Source: Choanephora cucurbitarum (lineage: Eukaryota; Mucoromycota; Mucoromycetes; Mucorales; Choanephoraceae). From it: 64,000 nt of DNA. The DNA is taken from assembly GCA_025331435.1 (NCBI GenBank), contig JAIWNI010000009.1:372001-436000 (forward strand). The letters run 5' to 3'. The notes beneath the pieces were generated by a model. The model was not told the DNA's origin. It was given only the letters and a program-made list of their open reading frames with translations, and did no database searches. The position numbers and the translations under genes were made by a program. This document shows positions 44,036-56,980 of this stretch, in pieces (positions within the stretch are counted from its first letter, which is position 1; each line of letters opens with the position of its first letter).

Positions 44036-44712
44036 GTTATTCGACTGTGTTTGTTAAAAAAGAGGAATTTAGCCAGCAAAAAAAAGTTGACTATAAAAAC
44101 AACAGGGGATAACTTCTGAGTTAGTATACCAAAGTAGCGTATCTGATTGGCTACATAAATTTATCAGGAAAAAAAGATGACGCTGACTTGATAGGGGACT
44201 GTCATTTTTCAACATTTCAACTAAAGCAGACGTTAATTTTCTTTCTTTTTACCTGAAGAAAGCAATATATTATTCCATACCAAATCAAGTGTCTAGCCTG
44301 CTATCACAATGCTAGCTCTATCACTATTCTGCGTTCTTACGCAATAACTAGGAGGAAGGCCTAGTCTAGGACAGGTCTTGCAAAAGAAGTATTGGAAAAA
44401 TTGCAAATACTCTTCTGCACCTTTTGATTTAAGAACCGCATAAAATATTGAGACAAAAGAGCTATCATTTCTAAAGAGTTTATTTTGCGAGGTATAATCA
44501 AAAAAAGCTTGATGTATCATGAAGAGAGGAAAAAGGAAGCTTCTCCTTTTCTAGCTGTAAACTACTCCCATACTTATATATGTATAGTTGTAGATGTGTA
44601 TATATAGATAGATGCAATGGTAAATACATTCGAATATTCACTCTTAGTTTTGATTGATTGATCTATAAAATTGAATGAGTCAGAAAGAAAAGAGTGACAA
44701 CTATTCTAACAC
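44036..44712. other. Intergenic; one weak 75-codon frame
   Basis: Space upstream of ATP17 and downstream of NOT1. A minus-strand ATG frame at 44520-44293 (75 residues, three Cys, no signal peptide) follows a TATATAAG element at about 44575. I see no homology or splice support and rate it at most a candidate small gene. Confidence 0.35.
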
Positions 44713-47700
44713 TCACCTCGAAACACTTTCGAACAACCTTTCAATATCTGTTGCACATCGAGTAAACGAATGACTCCAAAAGCTATAGCGAGGGTTCTTT
44801 ATCAACTCAATGAATGTGATCAACAAACCCCAAGGATGAGGTCGATTAACAATCAATCGCTCCAGCAAAACCCGAGTGATTTGTTCTTTTACAGGTTCCT
44901 TTTTGCCCTCTACAAACAAATAAAGCAAAACACAGCTAAAGTAATGTGTATGACTATTAGGATAGCGTAGTTGGTTGGCAAGGGCACTTAAAAAGGTATA
45001 TCGACCTAAATGTACACGTATATAAATAAGCTGGGATATATAGTCTAATGACTAAGGATGTTACCTTCAGAATCCAATTCGGATAACAAATGCTGATATA
45101 CATCAATGGCGGGCCCTTGATGAACAGGCGTACCTTTAGCTACTGTCAGTATACCCAGATGAAGCACAATCGCATTGATTAGTGACGAGTTCATTGTGTT
45201 TTCGCGAACATGTCGACTCAATATATCTTTTAATACACGAGCATCTGACTTGTCAACACAATCATCCAATTCATGCTTAATGCCTGCTTCCTCAAGTACG
45301 CTTGAATAGTTAGACAAGATATGAGGAGGTTGATGTATTTCGGGTAAAAGATCAATTTTGAGGTTTGGTGTAAAAGGATCAGGAAGACGCATGTTGCGAG
45401 GGAATGCACTCAACACAAGGTTGCGCATCTGGATACATGTAGCTGGAATTGCATCACAGAAGCTATAATGATAATCGCACAAGAATTCAGGAAAATCATG
45501 AAGCAAGATCAGTAGCATACGGAGAGAGCCTCTGTAAAGCATGTGTGTAGTATCCCGAAGTTCTGTGCTTGATAGATAAGGTGAAAGAAATTTGAATAGG
45601 CAAACAATTAATCTTTGAAACATGGCCCATCCCTATATGCAAAAAGAGAAGTCAGCGAAATTTAACCTGATGAGTGTATTTATGTTTACCTTTTGATTCT
45701 CGGCTAACAACAATTGAGGCATAAAGAAGCGATGGGATATAAGTTGTAGCCAGGCGAATGCAAAGCCTGGGAAGTAACTGGGCTGTAACGTATAGAGAGT
45801 GTCGCTAAAACAAGTCAATAAGAGGAAGTGTTGTTTTTGCAGTTGTTGTTCCATAAGATGAAGATCATTCAAAATGCTTGTTAACAATCTCAAAAACGGT
45901 CTCTGGTCGAACAAGGAACTACGCAATTCATGATAGTGAGCGATGCACAGAACGATGACCGATAAAGCTCGCTTGAGATGCGTAGGTTGTTCTTCTACTT
46001 GAGCCAAGGTAACAATAAGTTTTGATAGAGCATCAATTGGTTGATACGCTACATTGAGCGCTGACTGAGCGGGGAGCGTCTTGAGCTTAAGAGCGTGCTC
46101 AATGGAAGCTTCAATGGCCACGCGGAAAAACAAGAGGGACCCATCTTCCGACATGAAGACAGGCTGCTGCAACAATTGGTTAGCAAAGGCTTGTATTGTC
46201 TTTTCAGTAGTGGCTGGGTGCTGATAGATATGAACCCATTCGGCGAAATAAAATTGTAGTTGATCTCGGATACTAGCTTCTTTCGAGCTGGTCACTACAT
46301 CTTTGGATGGTTGCTGCTGCTGTAAGAATGGCTGTTGCTGCAAGTGTGGTTGTTGTAGTTGTTGTTGAGATTTCGGCAAGTTAGTCAAATCATCAAACAA
46401 TGATGCTACTGTAGGATAAGACGCTTTTAAACGATTTAAAGCTTGTAAACAAGAGACAAATTCTTGATGGGTAGCCAATGGATAATCACCCAAAAGACAG
46501 GCACGAATGAGACCTACAGTGAAATCAATAACACTAGTCCTTCCGTTGTCAATTAGAATGGATAACTCTTGATCTTGTTCTGCCAAATGAATTAGCCCTG
46601 CCTTGATAAGTGCCACCGTGACCGGCACATTATATTTGCGTTCATCATCTGCATGATTCAGCCAAGAAGTAACTAATGTGCCAACGTTAGGTGAGATTTC
46701 GCATAGATGTTCTAACAAAGCAACATAGAGTTCAATTGCCAACTGCTTTTCACTCTTGTAAAGCAATTGAACCACTCTTTGAGCAAACATCCTAGCAACT
46801 TCTGCTTTATCGTAACTTGATATAGCGAGTACAGAAATTTGTTGAACAAGACTGCGTATGTCGCTCTGTTGAGGTAAAGCATTGATTGAATTGATGTTTG
46901 TTTGGCTAATGAGCTTCTCAAGTTCAGAAATTGATTGGTTGAAATGTTCCATAATTATGTGAGCATTGGAGGGTGTAGGCTGCATTGAAGCAGGTATAGA
47001 TTCAAATGCAGTTGCAGGCGACCCGTATCCAGGATGATCCATTCTTAAATTGCCTCTATCAGCGGATACAAGTCCATTAGAGAAACCTGTATTTGCAAAG
47101 TTGCTGGTATTAGGTGGTGCAACAACCTGTGCTGCTTGAGTAGCTACAGTAGCACTTGCTGGAGCCACACGTGAAATACGTGCGAAATCCTCATAGACAC
47201 TTAGTTGAGCCGATTGTAAGCCGTTAGGCTTAGGACGCAGAAGTTGTGGTAAGGAATTTGGGAACCGTAATGACTGATATGTTTCGATATCAACAAAAGG
47301 TTGACTAGCGCGCTGTTCGCGGTGTTTCTTACGGATGGTAAAAGCAGTATTCAGTGTTTCATCAATCTCGGCGGTCGCTTTTTCCATTGCTGCTTTTTCG
47401 ATGACGGTGCACATCAGATCTAGGTTGTCAGCGATAGTCAAGATGATAGCTTGTTCAGCCATAGAGTCATTCAGGCCATGGGCTACAAAGATAGCTCTTA
47501 AATTGGCCACCATGCTCAAACGAAGCGGTTCTTTGCTAGTTACCATAGCTAAACTTGCAGCCAAATTCTGTGCCATCAGATGCGCAGCGTTTCTCATCTT
47601 ATTCTCGTCCATCTCAGTCACAAAATCCTTGCTTACTAAATTTCGAGTAGAAACAACAGATATAGCTACTGCACGCTCAACAACGGGACCAATGAATTCT

Positions 47701-50700
47701 CTCATGGATTCGTTGAATGCTTGCAAGACAAGCCGCTTAGCCCCAGGTTGTGTGCTGTAGAGCATGATTTGTGGATTAAAGACAAGATAAGGTGCCAGAT
47801 TGGGAACAGGCAGAGCATCAACTGAGCTTTCTGTCTCAATCGGACGTCCATTTTGATGACCCACAAAGGAAGTCGCTTGAGATGAAGCAGATGGCTGCTG
47901 TCTCGACTTTAGTACATTGGTAGGAGTGATACTCTTAAGTTCGATAGAAAGACTCTTGCATAGTACTTCAATCTCAAACTTCAAGTTGAGCTTGAGTTCG
48001 GCATAATCGTACAGTTCTACCAAAAGCCTCAATATGGATTGTGTCCAAGGGTTTGGTGGCTTGAAAACTCTACTTTTAGCGCACTGCTCAAGAACTTTAC
48101 AGACGAATGGAATAGCGACAATCAATCGCTGCGTATCATATCCTTCTAACAATAGTTCCTGTCACCACAGAAAAAAAAATAAGATTTACCTCTCTACCTT
48201 TTGAATAAAAGAATACGTACCTTAAGAGCAATGTACTTGTGAAGTATAGGTTTATCTTTTGCCAGTGTTATTCTACCAAGCCATGATCCAAGATTCTTAA
48301 GTAATGCACGTTCTGATGAATTTCCCACTGCCTTGTCCGAGTTAAGCAATACAAGCAAATTTGCAAATGTCTCGTTTAAGACATGAGAATGAAGCAATTT
48401 CGAATCGAACAGGTCAAGCATCAACACATACAGTTCATGATTGTTGAGTTCAGATGAAGCACGTTTGACCACAAGATAATTACTGAACCACTTGAAATAG
48501 GCAGGCTGTAAGACTTCCTTCAAATCAGCTATCTTTGCTTCCAGATTGTTGAGTGCGAGATTGTTGATAGTAAACAGTACTTTGTCTTTAATTGAACTCG
48601 AAGGCTCTGAGTAAACAACTTCATCCATTTGTTTGGGCACTGAAGGAACATGTATACAGTTAAAAGGTATAGGCGGCTTTGTGTTAACTAAATGGTTTTT
48701 GTTGTTTTCGTTTTGATCCGATATATCGTCGCTGCTATTTAGATGCTGTCTTGCCAAAATTTGTTGAATGAAAGTCGCTAGCTTGGGCTGAGAATGCACA
48801 AAATGAGGTATCTGAAGTAAATGGGAGCAGTATTGAGGCCATTCAGTCAATCGGGATTGAAATTGTTCGAGAGCCCGAATACCAAAATTAAACATTTTGG
48901 ATCCTACTGGATTGCGTAAAGCATCTAGAACGTAACGTAAAGCAATCCCTAGAGGTACATATGATATGATCTGATGCTGTATAAGTAAACCAAATAGTGT
49001 ACTAGTGATAGAGAGTTCCTTTTCGGGGTATTTAGGGAAGAATGCGTATTCATCGAACAGATTGTGAATCATGCAGGCGTAGATGTCTTGTTCTTTTGCA
49101 TCTTTTGAGGTACTTAAGCGCTTTAAAAGGTCTATCATTGCATCAATTGACATCTCCCCATTGTATATACGCTCGTAATACATGTTTGCTTCTTCCTCAA
49201 TCTCAGGTTTGAAAGACACTTCCGCACCAATTGTAGCTGATGTTGCTTGCGCTTTCATATCAATCATTTTAGGGAATGCTTGTAAGCATCTATTGTGGAT
49301 CTCCTTAATTGCATCTGTGAATTGAGGTGATAGATGACTACATTTTGTGATTTACAAGAATTGATCTTGTTATTTCTTTCCTTTTTACTTTATAAAACAT
49401 ATACAACTTACCTTTCAGCTAGTACTTTGAGCAACACAATCATAGCTTCTGACGATAGAGGTACAGATAGAGTATCACTTGTTCCAGCTTGTCGCTGAAG
49501 CTCGGTAAAAATCTTTTGATTTAAGAATTCCAAGCATTGACCAGCACATGCATCGCGTTGGGGTTGTTGTTGATTTGATAAACGCTCTCTAAGCCATGAT
49601 TCCAAATGAAGATGTTTCTGACTATCAGCTAAGCAAGCAAGATCTAAAGCCAAAAACAAAGGAAGACTTTCTAAAACAGAAGGGAAAGCCTGATCAAACA
49701 TGTTTGTTTTCAGTTTATCTGCATGGTTTATATCATATGAATATTCGCTTACATTCAGTTCTTTTACTAAATCCAAGATTCGGGTAACAGAGGATGGATT
49801 GCTGGTGTACATTTCAACAATACTTTGTTTAAATTGTTGATCGTTGGCTAGTTTTTCAGGATTTGCCTTTAAAGCGATCAGGGATTGTACTTGCTCGATT
49901 ACAGACTTATTAGTACAACGCTTGCCAGCAAGTGCAGTGATGATTCGAAGTTGTTCAAAGTTGAATTGATAACTATCATCACTAAGTGCATGTGCTATAG
50001 CATTAAGGAAATATTGAAGAGCGTTTTCAGGCAACTTCTCTATCGCAGTTGTCAGGATTGAGATTGCGTTCTGAATATGTGATGTACAAATGCTCTTAGC
50101 TATTTATCATATGATTAGTAACTAAAGCATGATTTGCATTTAGCTTCTTTACCCTGCTCGACGATCCTTGGTTTAGCTTTAGAAAACAAAGCAGTTGAAA
50201 AAATGACTCTATCGAGTGAATCAAACTCAAGTTTATCAAAAAGATCAGAAAGGTCAATCTGAGAGCTTATATCTGATTTACAGAACTGTTCCAAAGCTGA
50301 GCCAAAGCTGGTCATAGCCCGTAGGTTCGTTGCGCCTTCAGCTGTCTTGGAGAAATTGGTATGTTGTCTGAGTAGTCTAACATGAGGTGAATGAGTCTCT
50401 TGAATTAAACACTGCTTGTATATGTCTGAAAGGATGTATCGAATCAAATGCTCTCGTATCTCTTCTCCATGTGTTTCAATCAACTGTGTTTGCTACTTGG
50501 TGAGTCTTGGTTTTTTCTTACAAACAACTTTAAACTTACATTGTTTATATCAGTTGATTTCTTTGTAAAATTATCGTTGTTGAAGTTAGACGTAAGAAGA
50601 GTGATTTGTGCTTTAACTATACGAATAAGACTAGCTTTTTGGGATTTTGTTGTAATGCGCTGCTTATTAGGTGTAGAGAAGTTGGATATATCTGATTCAC

Positions 50701-50707
50701 TGCTCAT
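44713..50707 (-). CDS. NOT1: CCR4-NOT complex scaffold subunit NOT1
   Basis: Seven exons read leftward: 50707-50540, 50492-50153, 50099-49412, 49337-48221, 48158-45690, 45632-45065, 45005-44713; 1,880 residues. Domains in order: a short N-terminal HEAT region and TTP-binding-like segment (residues 1-400); the MIF4G/CAF1-binding domain (about 430-570: [34 protein letters not shown]); the CAF40-binding DUF3819 (about 895-1050: [35 protein letters not shown]); a Gln-rich spacer; and the NOT1 C-terminal NOT2/NOT3-binding domain (about 1500-1875: [31 protein letters not shown], [19 protein letters not shown]). NOT1 holds the deadenylase complex together for mRNA decay and translational repression. 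The N-terminal HEAT arm is shorter than in animals (2,376 residues). Confidence 0.96.
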
Positions 50708-51613
50708 AATGGCATAATGCTATTACACAATAACAACAATAAAGGGATCAATCAGAGTATTTTCTCTTTTCTTTTCTGGGTTCCTTTACAGAAAAAAAAG
50801 AGTGGGAGAAAAAGAAAGAATGAGAGAGGGAGTAAACCGAACAAAAAAGAGAAAAGGGAGAGAAAGAGTAAAGAGAAAGACAGAGAAACGCGTTTGTTAA
50901 ACGTCATCTCTGACAGAAAACCCCGACATTTCAATTGCCTTTCGCATTGATACTTCTGTCGCATAAATTGCAAATGGAGCAGTTAATAAGATAACCAATA
51001 GAAAGAATCGTTGTGTATCATAATTTCAGTAACTGAACGCAAAGAACACCAATGATGAATATTCAGATGGTTTAACTGAGAGGTGTCAAGACATGAATAT
51101 GTTATCATCATGTAATCAATTACCACATCAATGTAATGAATTAAAGGTTGCACAAAAGAAGTCAATTCAATTTTGGCTTGTATTGTAGCATATGGTTATA
51201 ATACACCATCGACCTATCGTATGCAGCTTATATTGAAAATCCCCCTTGTAACTTCCCCTTTTACAATTTATTACCACTTTACCTTATTCTTTTGATCATT
51301 CTATTAGGATTATTAAGGGTCAATTTAAACAGGTCGACTATTACAAGACATTGTCCTCTAGAAGTTGTAAGCTTTAATTGAGAGTTTTTCTCTAAAACTG
51401 TTTATATCAGCACTTTTCTTTTATTGAGGCATACAAGAGAAGATTTTTTAATTTTTCCTCTATCGATTGATTGCAATACGTCAACAATAAAGACAAGATC
51501 AGAAGCATTACTGGTGGCTTGTTTATACGAAGATAAATAGAATCTAATTGTCTCATTTCTTTCCTTTCATTTTTTATTTGTTTATTTTATTCTGTAGAAG
51601 TAAGCCTTGCAGT
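50708..51613. other. Intergenic between divergent NOT1 and SUS1
   Basis: Divergent promoter region of about 0.9 kb. 50785-50890 is almost pure purine on + (AG-rich with GAGAAA repeats), i.e. pyrimidine-rich on the NOT1 strand. AT-rich DNA follows, with a CT-rich tract before SUS1 at 51550-51600. No other gene seen. Confidence 0.5.
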
Positions 51614-52100
51614 ATGTCAGAGGCAGAAAAGACAAGAACCGCTGTCAGTAGGCTTTTTGTCGAGTCAGGGGAGAAGGAAAGGTAGAGAAAGAAGAAAGGA
51701 GAAAAGCAACTAGATGGAGAAAGTTGAATTTTATGCAACATCTTGTAGATTACTTGAATTCTTAAAATTACGTTTACAAGAGACAGGATGGAATGACAAT
51801 CTCGATGCCTACAGTCGTGGTAAAGTAATTTGTTTTGTTGACATTGTCCATGCTAAAGATGCTACCTGTTGACAGACATGATCAGAAGCAAGAATCTAGA
51901 AGATGCTTCACTAGATGATTTGACAAAAGAACTAGGCGATTATGGTCGATGTAAGCAGATGAGCTTTTATTTTATGTTATGTTGAAGATCGTCTTGGTAA
52001 CAGAAAAGAAAATCTCTTCTCCATAGCGACTGTGAGCGAATCAATTAAAAAAGACCTACTCGAGCAAATCAAAAAGTTCTTAGATGACAACCTCAACTAA
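51614..52100 (+). CDS. SUS1: SUS1/ENY2, SAGA deubiquitinase and mRNA-export factor
   Basis: Four exons: 51614-51681, 51749-51819, 51876-51950, 52027-52100; 95 residues (yeast 96, human about 101). The chain follows ENY2 throughout: VSRLFVESGEKERLLEFLKLRLQETGW, LDDLTKELGDYGRSTVS, and [17 protein letters not shown] at the end. Sus1 is a small helical protein that wraps Sgf11 in the SAGA deubiquitinase module and Sac3 in TREX-2 at the nuclear pore, coupling transcription to export. Exon 1 ends within an Arg codon after ESGEKE. An in-frame ATG at 51714 inside intron 1 was rejected because the spliced form restores the family N-terminus. The stop codon overlaps the NAA10 stop on the other strand. 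Confidence 0.93.
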
Positions 52101-52850
52101 TGAGCAGCAACAGCTTCGTTGACTTCTTCTACAACGCCACGAATAACTGGTTTGTTTTCTTTCAGAGTTAAACGCATAGCGAGAGCATCTTCTCCATCAG
52201 CATAATATTTCTTTTCAATTTCATGCACGCTATCATAAAATAAAGTGTTATCCATCACTTTCTCTCTCTTTCTTGAAGTCGGAAAAAAAACTTACTCGAA
52301 TTTCAAAGTATCTCTGTAAAGACCAATAGCAGCACGGTTGGTCTTACGAACATGCAAAGAAACATAGTGTGCACCAAAGACAGTAGCCATTTGGTTAGTT
52401 GATTGTGTCATCAGTTTTTGAGCGAGACCCAAACGTCTATAGGTACGCATAACAGACAATGATGTAATATGACCATGAGGGACATCTGTAGGCTCCTCTT
52501 CCCTAATTTTCCAAACTCAATGAATTACAAATAATGCAAGCAAAAAAAGAAGCAAGCTTACATCTTTGCCAATACATATCCAACAACCTTTCCATTTTCA
52601 TCCTCAGCAACAAAAGATAATTGGGGCCAAGATAAGGCGTGATAAAGGTCTATGTTGTTGTGCATCGTAAGCACTTGCCTGCTATTTATGTTTACTTGGC
52701 TTACAATATTTCATTTGGTAATTCTCTGGAAGATCCAGTAAGTTACAGTTTTGAATATATATCAAGTCATCAACCTATTATTAATGAGCCACTACCTCTT
52801 CTGACTGTTATTCAATACGTGTTTCTTACAGTTGCTTGTCTGATGCTCAT
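52097..52850 (-). CDS. NAA10: N-alpha-acetyltransferase 10 (NatA catalytic subunit)
   Basis: Five exons read leftward: 52850-52830, 52774-52705, 52649-52562, 52502-52296, 52229-52097; 172 residues. Exon 1 encodes only MSIRQAT. The GNAT fold is complete: [71 protein letters not shown] with the acetyl-CoA loop RRLGLA, and [17 protein letters not shown], then [13 protein letters not shown]. NatA acetylates nascent N-termini exposed after Met removal (Ser, Ala, Thr, Gly) at the ribosome together with Naa15. The protein stops soon after the catalytic core, without the long acidic tail of animal NAA10. Start and exon borders were fixed by the family sequence and phase. Confidence 0.95.
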
Positions 52851-52984
52851 CTTTTATGTGCCAAAAAATACTAAAGTGAGAGAGGGAGAAAAAATAGAGA
52901 TACAAAAAGCCACCAACCAAAGCTTGTGTATTGCTGGTCAATTAAACAACCGACTTACGTACATCTTTTTCTTTTCTTTACGTT
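52851..52984. promoter_or_regulatory. Compact bidirectional promoter (NAA10 / importin-13)
   Basis: Only 134 bp separate the two divergent ATGs, so both promoters must lie here or overlap. The left part is AG/GAGA-rich on + (about 52875-52905) and the right part is T/C-rich immediately before the importin ATG. No TATA box is evident on either strand. Confidence 0.65.
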
Positions 52985-55900
52985 ATGGAAATACAAAGCA
53001 TTGCTCAAGTAGAAGGAGTAAATAATTAAGCGACAGTCCTTAAGCTAAAGAAAAGGCACTTTTATGAGAAGAGCATCTTATTGACTGAATACTATCTATC
53101 TAGTTAATTCAACAGCTTTATAGTTTGAGTGATCCTCTTGTTACCAAGCAAATTCAAGATCAGCTTCAGATACTTCAGAAACAACCTTTTGCATGGGAAA
53201 TTGCATCACAACTACTTTCATCACAAGTAAGCATTACTTTTTCTTTCGTCATTCAGAAGGATTGACCGAGATTATGCTTTCTATTGTTAGTCAGATCAAT
53301 GTCGGTTTTTTGGCGCACTGACCTTTCAAGTGAAAATCACACGCGATTGGTAAAGAAAAAAATCAAACTAAAGTGTTGAAAGAAATAACCTTTCATGCTT
53401 TTTGCTGTTCTTGTATGCATTTAACTATAGGGAGACGCTCCCAGAAGACAGAAGAATGTGGTTAAAAGACGAGTTGTTAGGCTGGATTGTTAGATTATGC
53501 GGCGGCCCTGCCTTTGTTGTAACAAAATTGTGCTTGGCAGTAAATTTCCAATGACTATATCTGAAAATTACTTGCTCATCTACTCTTTTTCAAACGATAG
53601 TTGATTGCGTATGCCTTTCATACTGTTCCTGATGAATGGCCCAATTTCATTACGTCCACCATTGATGCTTTTCAAATGGGATCACAAGCTTATCAAATTC
53701 CGCCTGACACACTGCATTACCTCATACTTGAGTTTCTAACACTTGTTCCTGAAGAAGTTCAAAATGCCAATCTTATTGGTGGGCGAAAGTAAGGTAAAAA
53801 TAATGGTAGCAGACATCTTATGTAAACTAAATGTATGCTACAGACTGCAGCTGATTGATCAATTAAAAGAAGGTATTCCACTCGCATTATCTACTATATC
53901 TGCTCTTCTCTTTTCTGTTGAGATTCAACCTGTTGTTCAGCAAAAAGCTATGCGTTGCTTACAGAGTTGGATTCAGTATGGATTTGACTTAGAGAAAGGA
54001 TACCCTATTCTTCAGCAAGTGATGTCTCTTTTGGGCAATGAAGATGTTTTTGAACAAGCGACTGAAGTGTTATTGGAATCTATGCAACAATCCAATTGGG
54101 CTAAATATCAAACTTATAGAAATGATTTGCTCACCTGCTTTACCAGTCAGGGTATGCGAGAAAAATTTGAAACAAGTATAGCAGAAGAAGATGAAGAAAC
54201 GGCTCGTTTATTAGCTAAGCTATTTTCAACCTTTGGCGAAACCTATACGGACTTCATTGTTATGCAACTCGCTAGACCAGATGTTGAATGGCTTATGCAC
54301 ATGATTATGCAATTGACTGGATTCCAAGGCTATTTCCCTGTCGATCAAGAAGTATCTGAAATTCCTTTGAATTTTTGGTATATTATGCAGGAAACATTGT
54401 TCGATGAAAGCATATTGCCGATACGAGAACCTACTGCCGCTGACGAAGAGGACGCAGAAAAGAAGGTCTGGATGGTCAAATGCGGGCAAACGGCTATCGC
54501 TATCTATAAGCAACTCGTCAAGGTACTGATTCAAAATGCTCGTTATCCTGACGATTCCACTTGGGATTCATGGAACAAAGGTAATGTTAGCTTTGTGCTT
54601 TTTTTCCCCCACTAAATCCAACTTTCATATTGTATTTTCACAAAAAAAAGATGTCAAAGACAAGTTCAAGATCTGGAGACGTGACTTGGGTGATACAATG
54701 ATCAATCCTTACTATGTCCTCAGGGATGAAATGCTTCAGATATTATTGGATCATATAGCGTACATCATCAATCAATGGGCATCTCTGTCAGACGCCTCAC
54801 AGGTGAGACAGAGAGAAAATATGATGCAAAGAGTCAAATTAACATGGACGAACAGTTGTTAGAAGCTACGCTTTTCTGCCTGAAAAGTATTACCGAGGAA
54901 ATTTCACCAGAAGAAAATGTTTATATACAGCAATTATTTGGCTTAGACATTCTCGGTAGATTCCCCAACAACTGCGGTGCGCGCCTTACCAACACTTCAT
55001 TGCTGTTGATGGGTACAGTCAATTTCATGTTGGTCTATTATTTCAGCAGCCTAATTTGTTTTATTGATTAGGATCTCTTGCCGATTGGCTCAAGGTACAT
55101 CCTCAATTTTTAGGCCCTGTCATGAACTATATTGTGCCCTGTCTCAGCGACCGTTCCTTAGCTTTAGCAGCTTCTTCGGCTTTTTCTGATATCTGCGATA
55201 ATTGCCGCGAATCTCTCGTTAATGAATTAGATAATTTAATGCATGTTTATGCAGCAATGTCGAAGTCGCAGATTAAGGTAAGTCTTATCATTTCAAGCTG
55301 AATGTTGATTTTGACAAATACAATAGGTCAACTTCATGCAAAAAGTGGTAGAATCTGTAGCAGATGTCATCCAGGTTCTCCCTCCTGACAGAGCAATGGC
55401 GCCACTGATGGTAAGAGTTGGATTACAATTTTCTTCTATTTCTCTTTTCTTTCTTTTCTTCCCTCATCATCATTTGCTTCTCTCTCTTTTTTTTTTTGCA
55501 GACATTAGCAGGCGATATTCTTCAAGGCATCTCCAGCGCTCTTAAATCTATTGATACGGATCCACAAGCTGCTCATGATGCAGTATTAGTTCAACTTCAA
55601 TATTTGACAGCTTGTTGCAGAGGCATTCAATCGCCTAATGATGACTATCAATCTCTCATTCAGCGAAACTCTTCCTATGACACATTCGCTGCTAGTCATT
55701 CAGCTGCCTTGTATGCTCATATAGAAGGATTTCAGGAAATTACTTTTGCTATTAGAGAGTTAACAGCCCAAATAACACAAGTATGGAGCTCTGACGAAGC
55801 AATAGTAAAAGCACTGTCTACTTTTTTGGAGCAAGGCATGCGCTCAACCAGTCCACTCCTTAGTCTGAGCTTCCATGATCTTGTAGTATTGATTGAAAAA

Positions 55901-56980
55901 AGTTATAGCACTGCACCTTATGCTTGTTGGTTGAATACAGCTTCTATGATGATGACTGTTTATGGTGGCCAAGAGCACAATAAGGAAAGGTTAAGGGACT
56001 TGCTAGGCTCAGTCACAAACAAGACAATTGAGTTCATTAATGGTACAGAAGGTATATATCTATATAAGACTAAAAAAAAAGGTGAAGAAGAAAAGAGGCA
56101 TTGATTGAACAATACAATGCTAGCTATGGAACAATACCCTGATGTAGTAGATAATTATTTTGGATTACTATCAAGAGTAAGAGCTGCAACTTTGCTCATA
56201 TGCAACAAATGATTTGACACTTTCTCTAATTAGGCAATTACACGTTGCCCTTTCTCGTTTTATCGCCTCCCAACATCTATGATTGATACTATTTTTATGT
56301 TTGTCATTGCTGGTATGGGGCAACAAGAGCGACTGGCTTTAAAAGCAGCCCTGAACTTTATGGTAATTTAAGTTTTTCGCTTTTAGAAAAAAGGTGTGTA
56401 TTACTAACATTTTTGTATACAGTCTGATTTCATCAGCCAAGATTACCAAGAAAATTCAGAAATAGCACAGGTCATGGATAGTATTATGAACAGCATGGGT
56501 ATTCGGATAATGGAGCAACTGTTACTAGTATGAATTTTTTTGGGGGATAGATGTGAACTCGCAATACCTAACTTTGCTTTGTAATAGGGCATCGGCGGTC
56601 GTGTTCCTAGATCCTTTGCAAGTCCACTTGTAGATTTGCTCTTTAAGCTTATAGGGAAATATCTTCAATTATGTAGACAATGGATGCAGTCTTTGTTGGC
56701 TAATGTAAGCAAATAATTTCTACTATTGTTACTCATCATAGGAACCTTATTTTCTTGCAATTTAGGATGGCTTCCCTAGCTCATTGGCTACAGTAAGTGA
56801 TAAAGAAGCTTTCATGAAAGGAGTGCTTAGGTATGTTGAGAGAGTTTGAATATTAAAGTAAGCCCTTCTGACTTTTCTTCCCTTCCTTCCAACCTTAGTA
56901 CACGTTCACCAAAAAGGTTTAAAGAACATACGAATACCTTCTCCATAAAATGCCGAGGTTTGGGTAATACATCATTTTAA
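52985..56980 (+). CDS. IPO13: Importin-13-like karyopherin
   Basis: Seventeen exons: 52985-53017, 53104-53226, 53291-53349, 53431-53539, 53601-53788, 53844-54580, 54651-54802, 54856-55012, 55072-55277, 55327-55410, 55502-56051, 56124-56176, 56234-56362, 56423-56527, 56588-56704, 56766-56830, 56899-56980; 982 residues (human IPO13 963). N-terminal importin-beta/exportin-like HEAT repeats include EGLIQQLYSLSDPLV, FFGALTFQVKITRDW and PDEWPNFI. The middle has the IPO13 hallmark NFWYIMQETLFDE and IWRRDLGDTM. The C-terminus keeps SLADWLKVHPQF and QYPDVVDNYFGLL. IPO13 is a RanGTP-dependent two-way receptor (imports Mago-Y14 and UBC9, exports eIF1A in animals); yeast Kap122 is its relative. The final exon, basic and short, is less certain. 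Confidence 0.92.

Noticed and set aside
44293..44520. 75-codon minus-strand frame with a TATA-like element upstream
   Set aside because: No homology, no signal peptide, unremarkable composition; kept only as a note in the intergenic entry.
50717..50950. 77-codon Lys/Arg/Glu-rich plus-strand frame before NOT1
   Set aside because: Translation of a purine tract; no evidence of a gene.
51714..51748. ATG at 51714 as the SUS1 start
   Set aside because: Would replace the conserved VESGEKER helix by an unrelated peptide; the upstream exon with a GTAGAG donor fits the family better.
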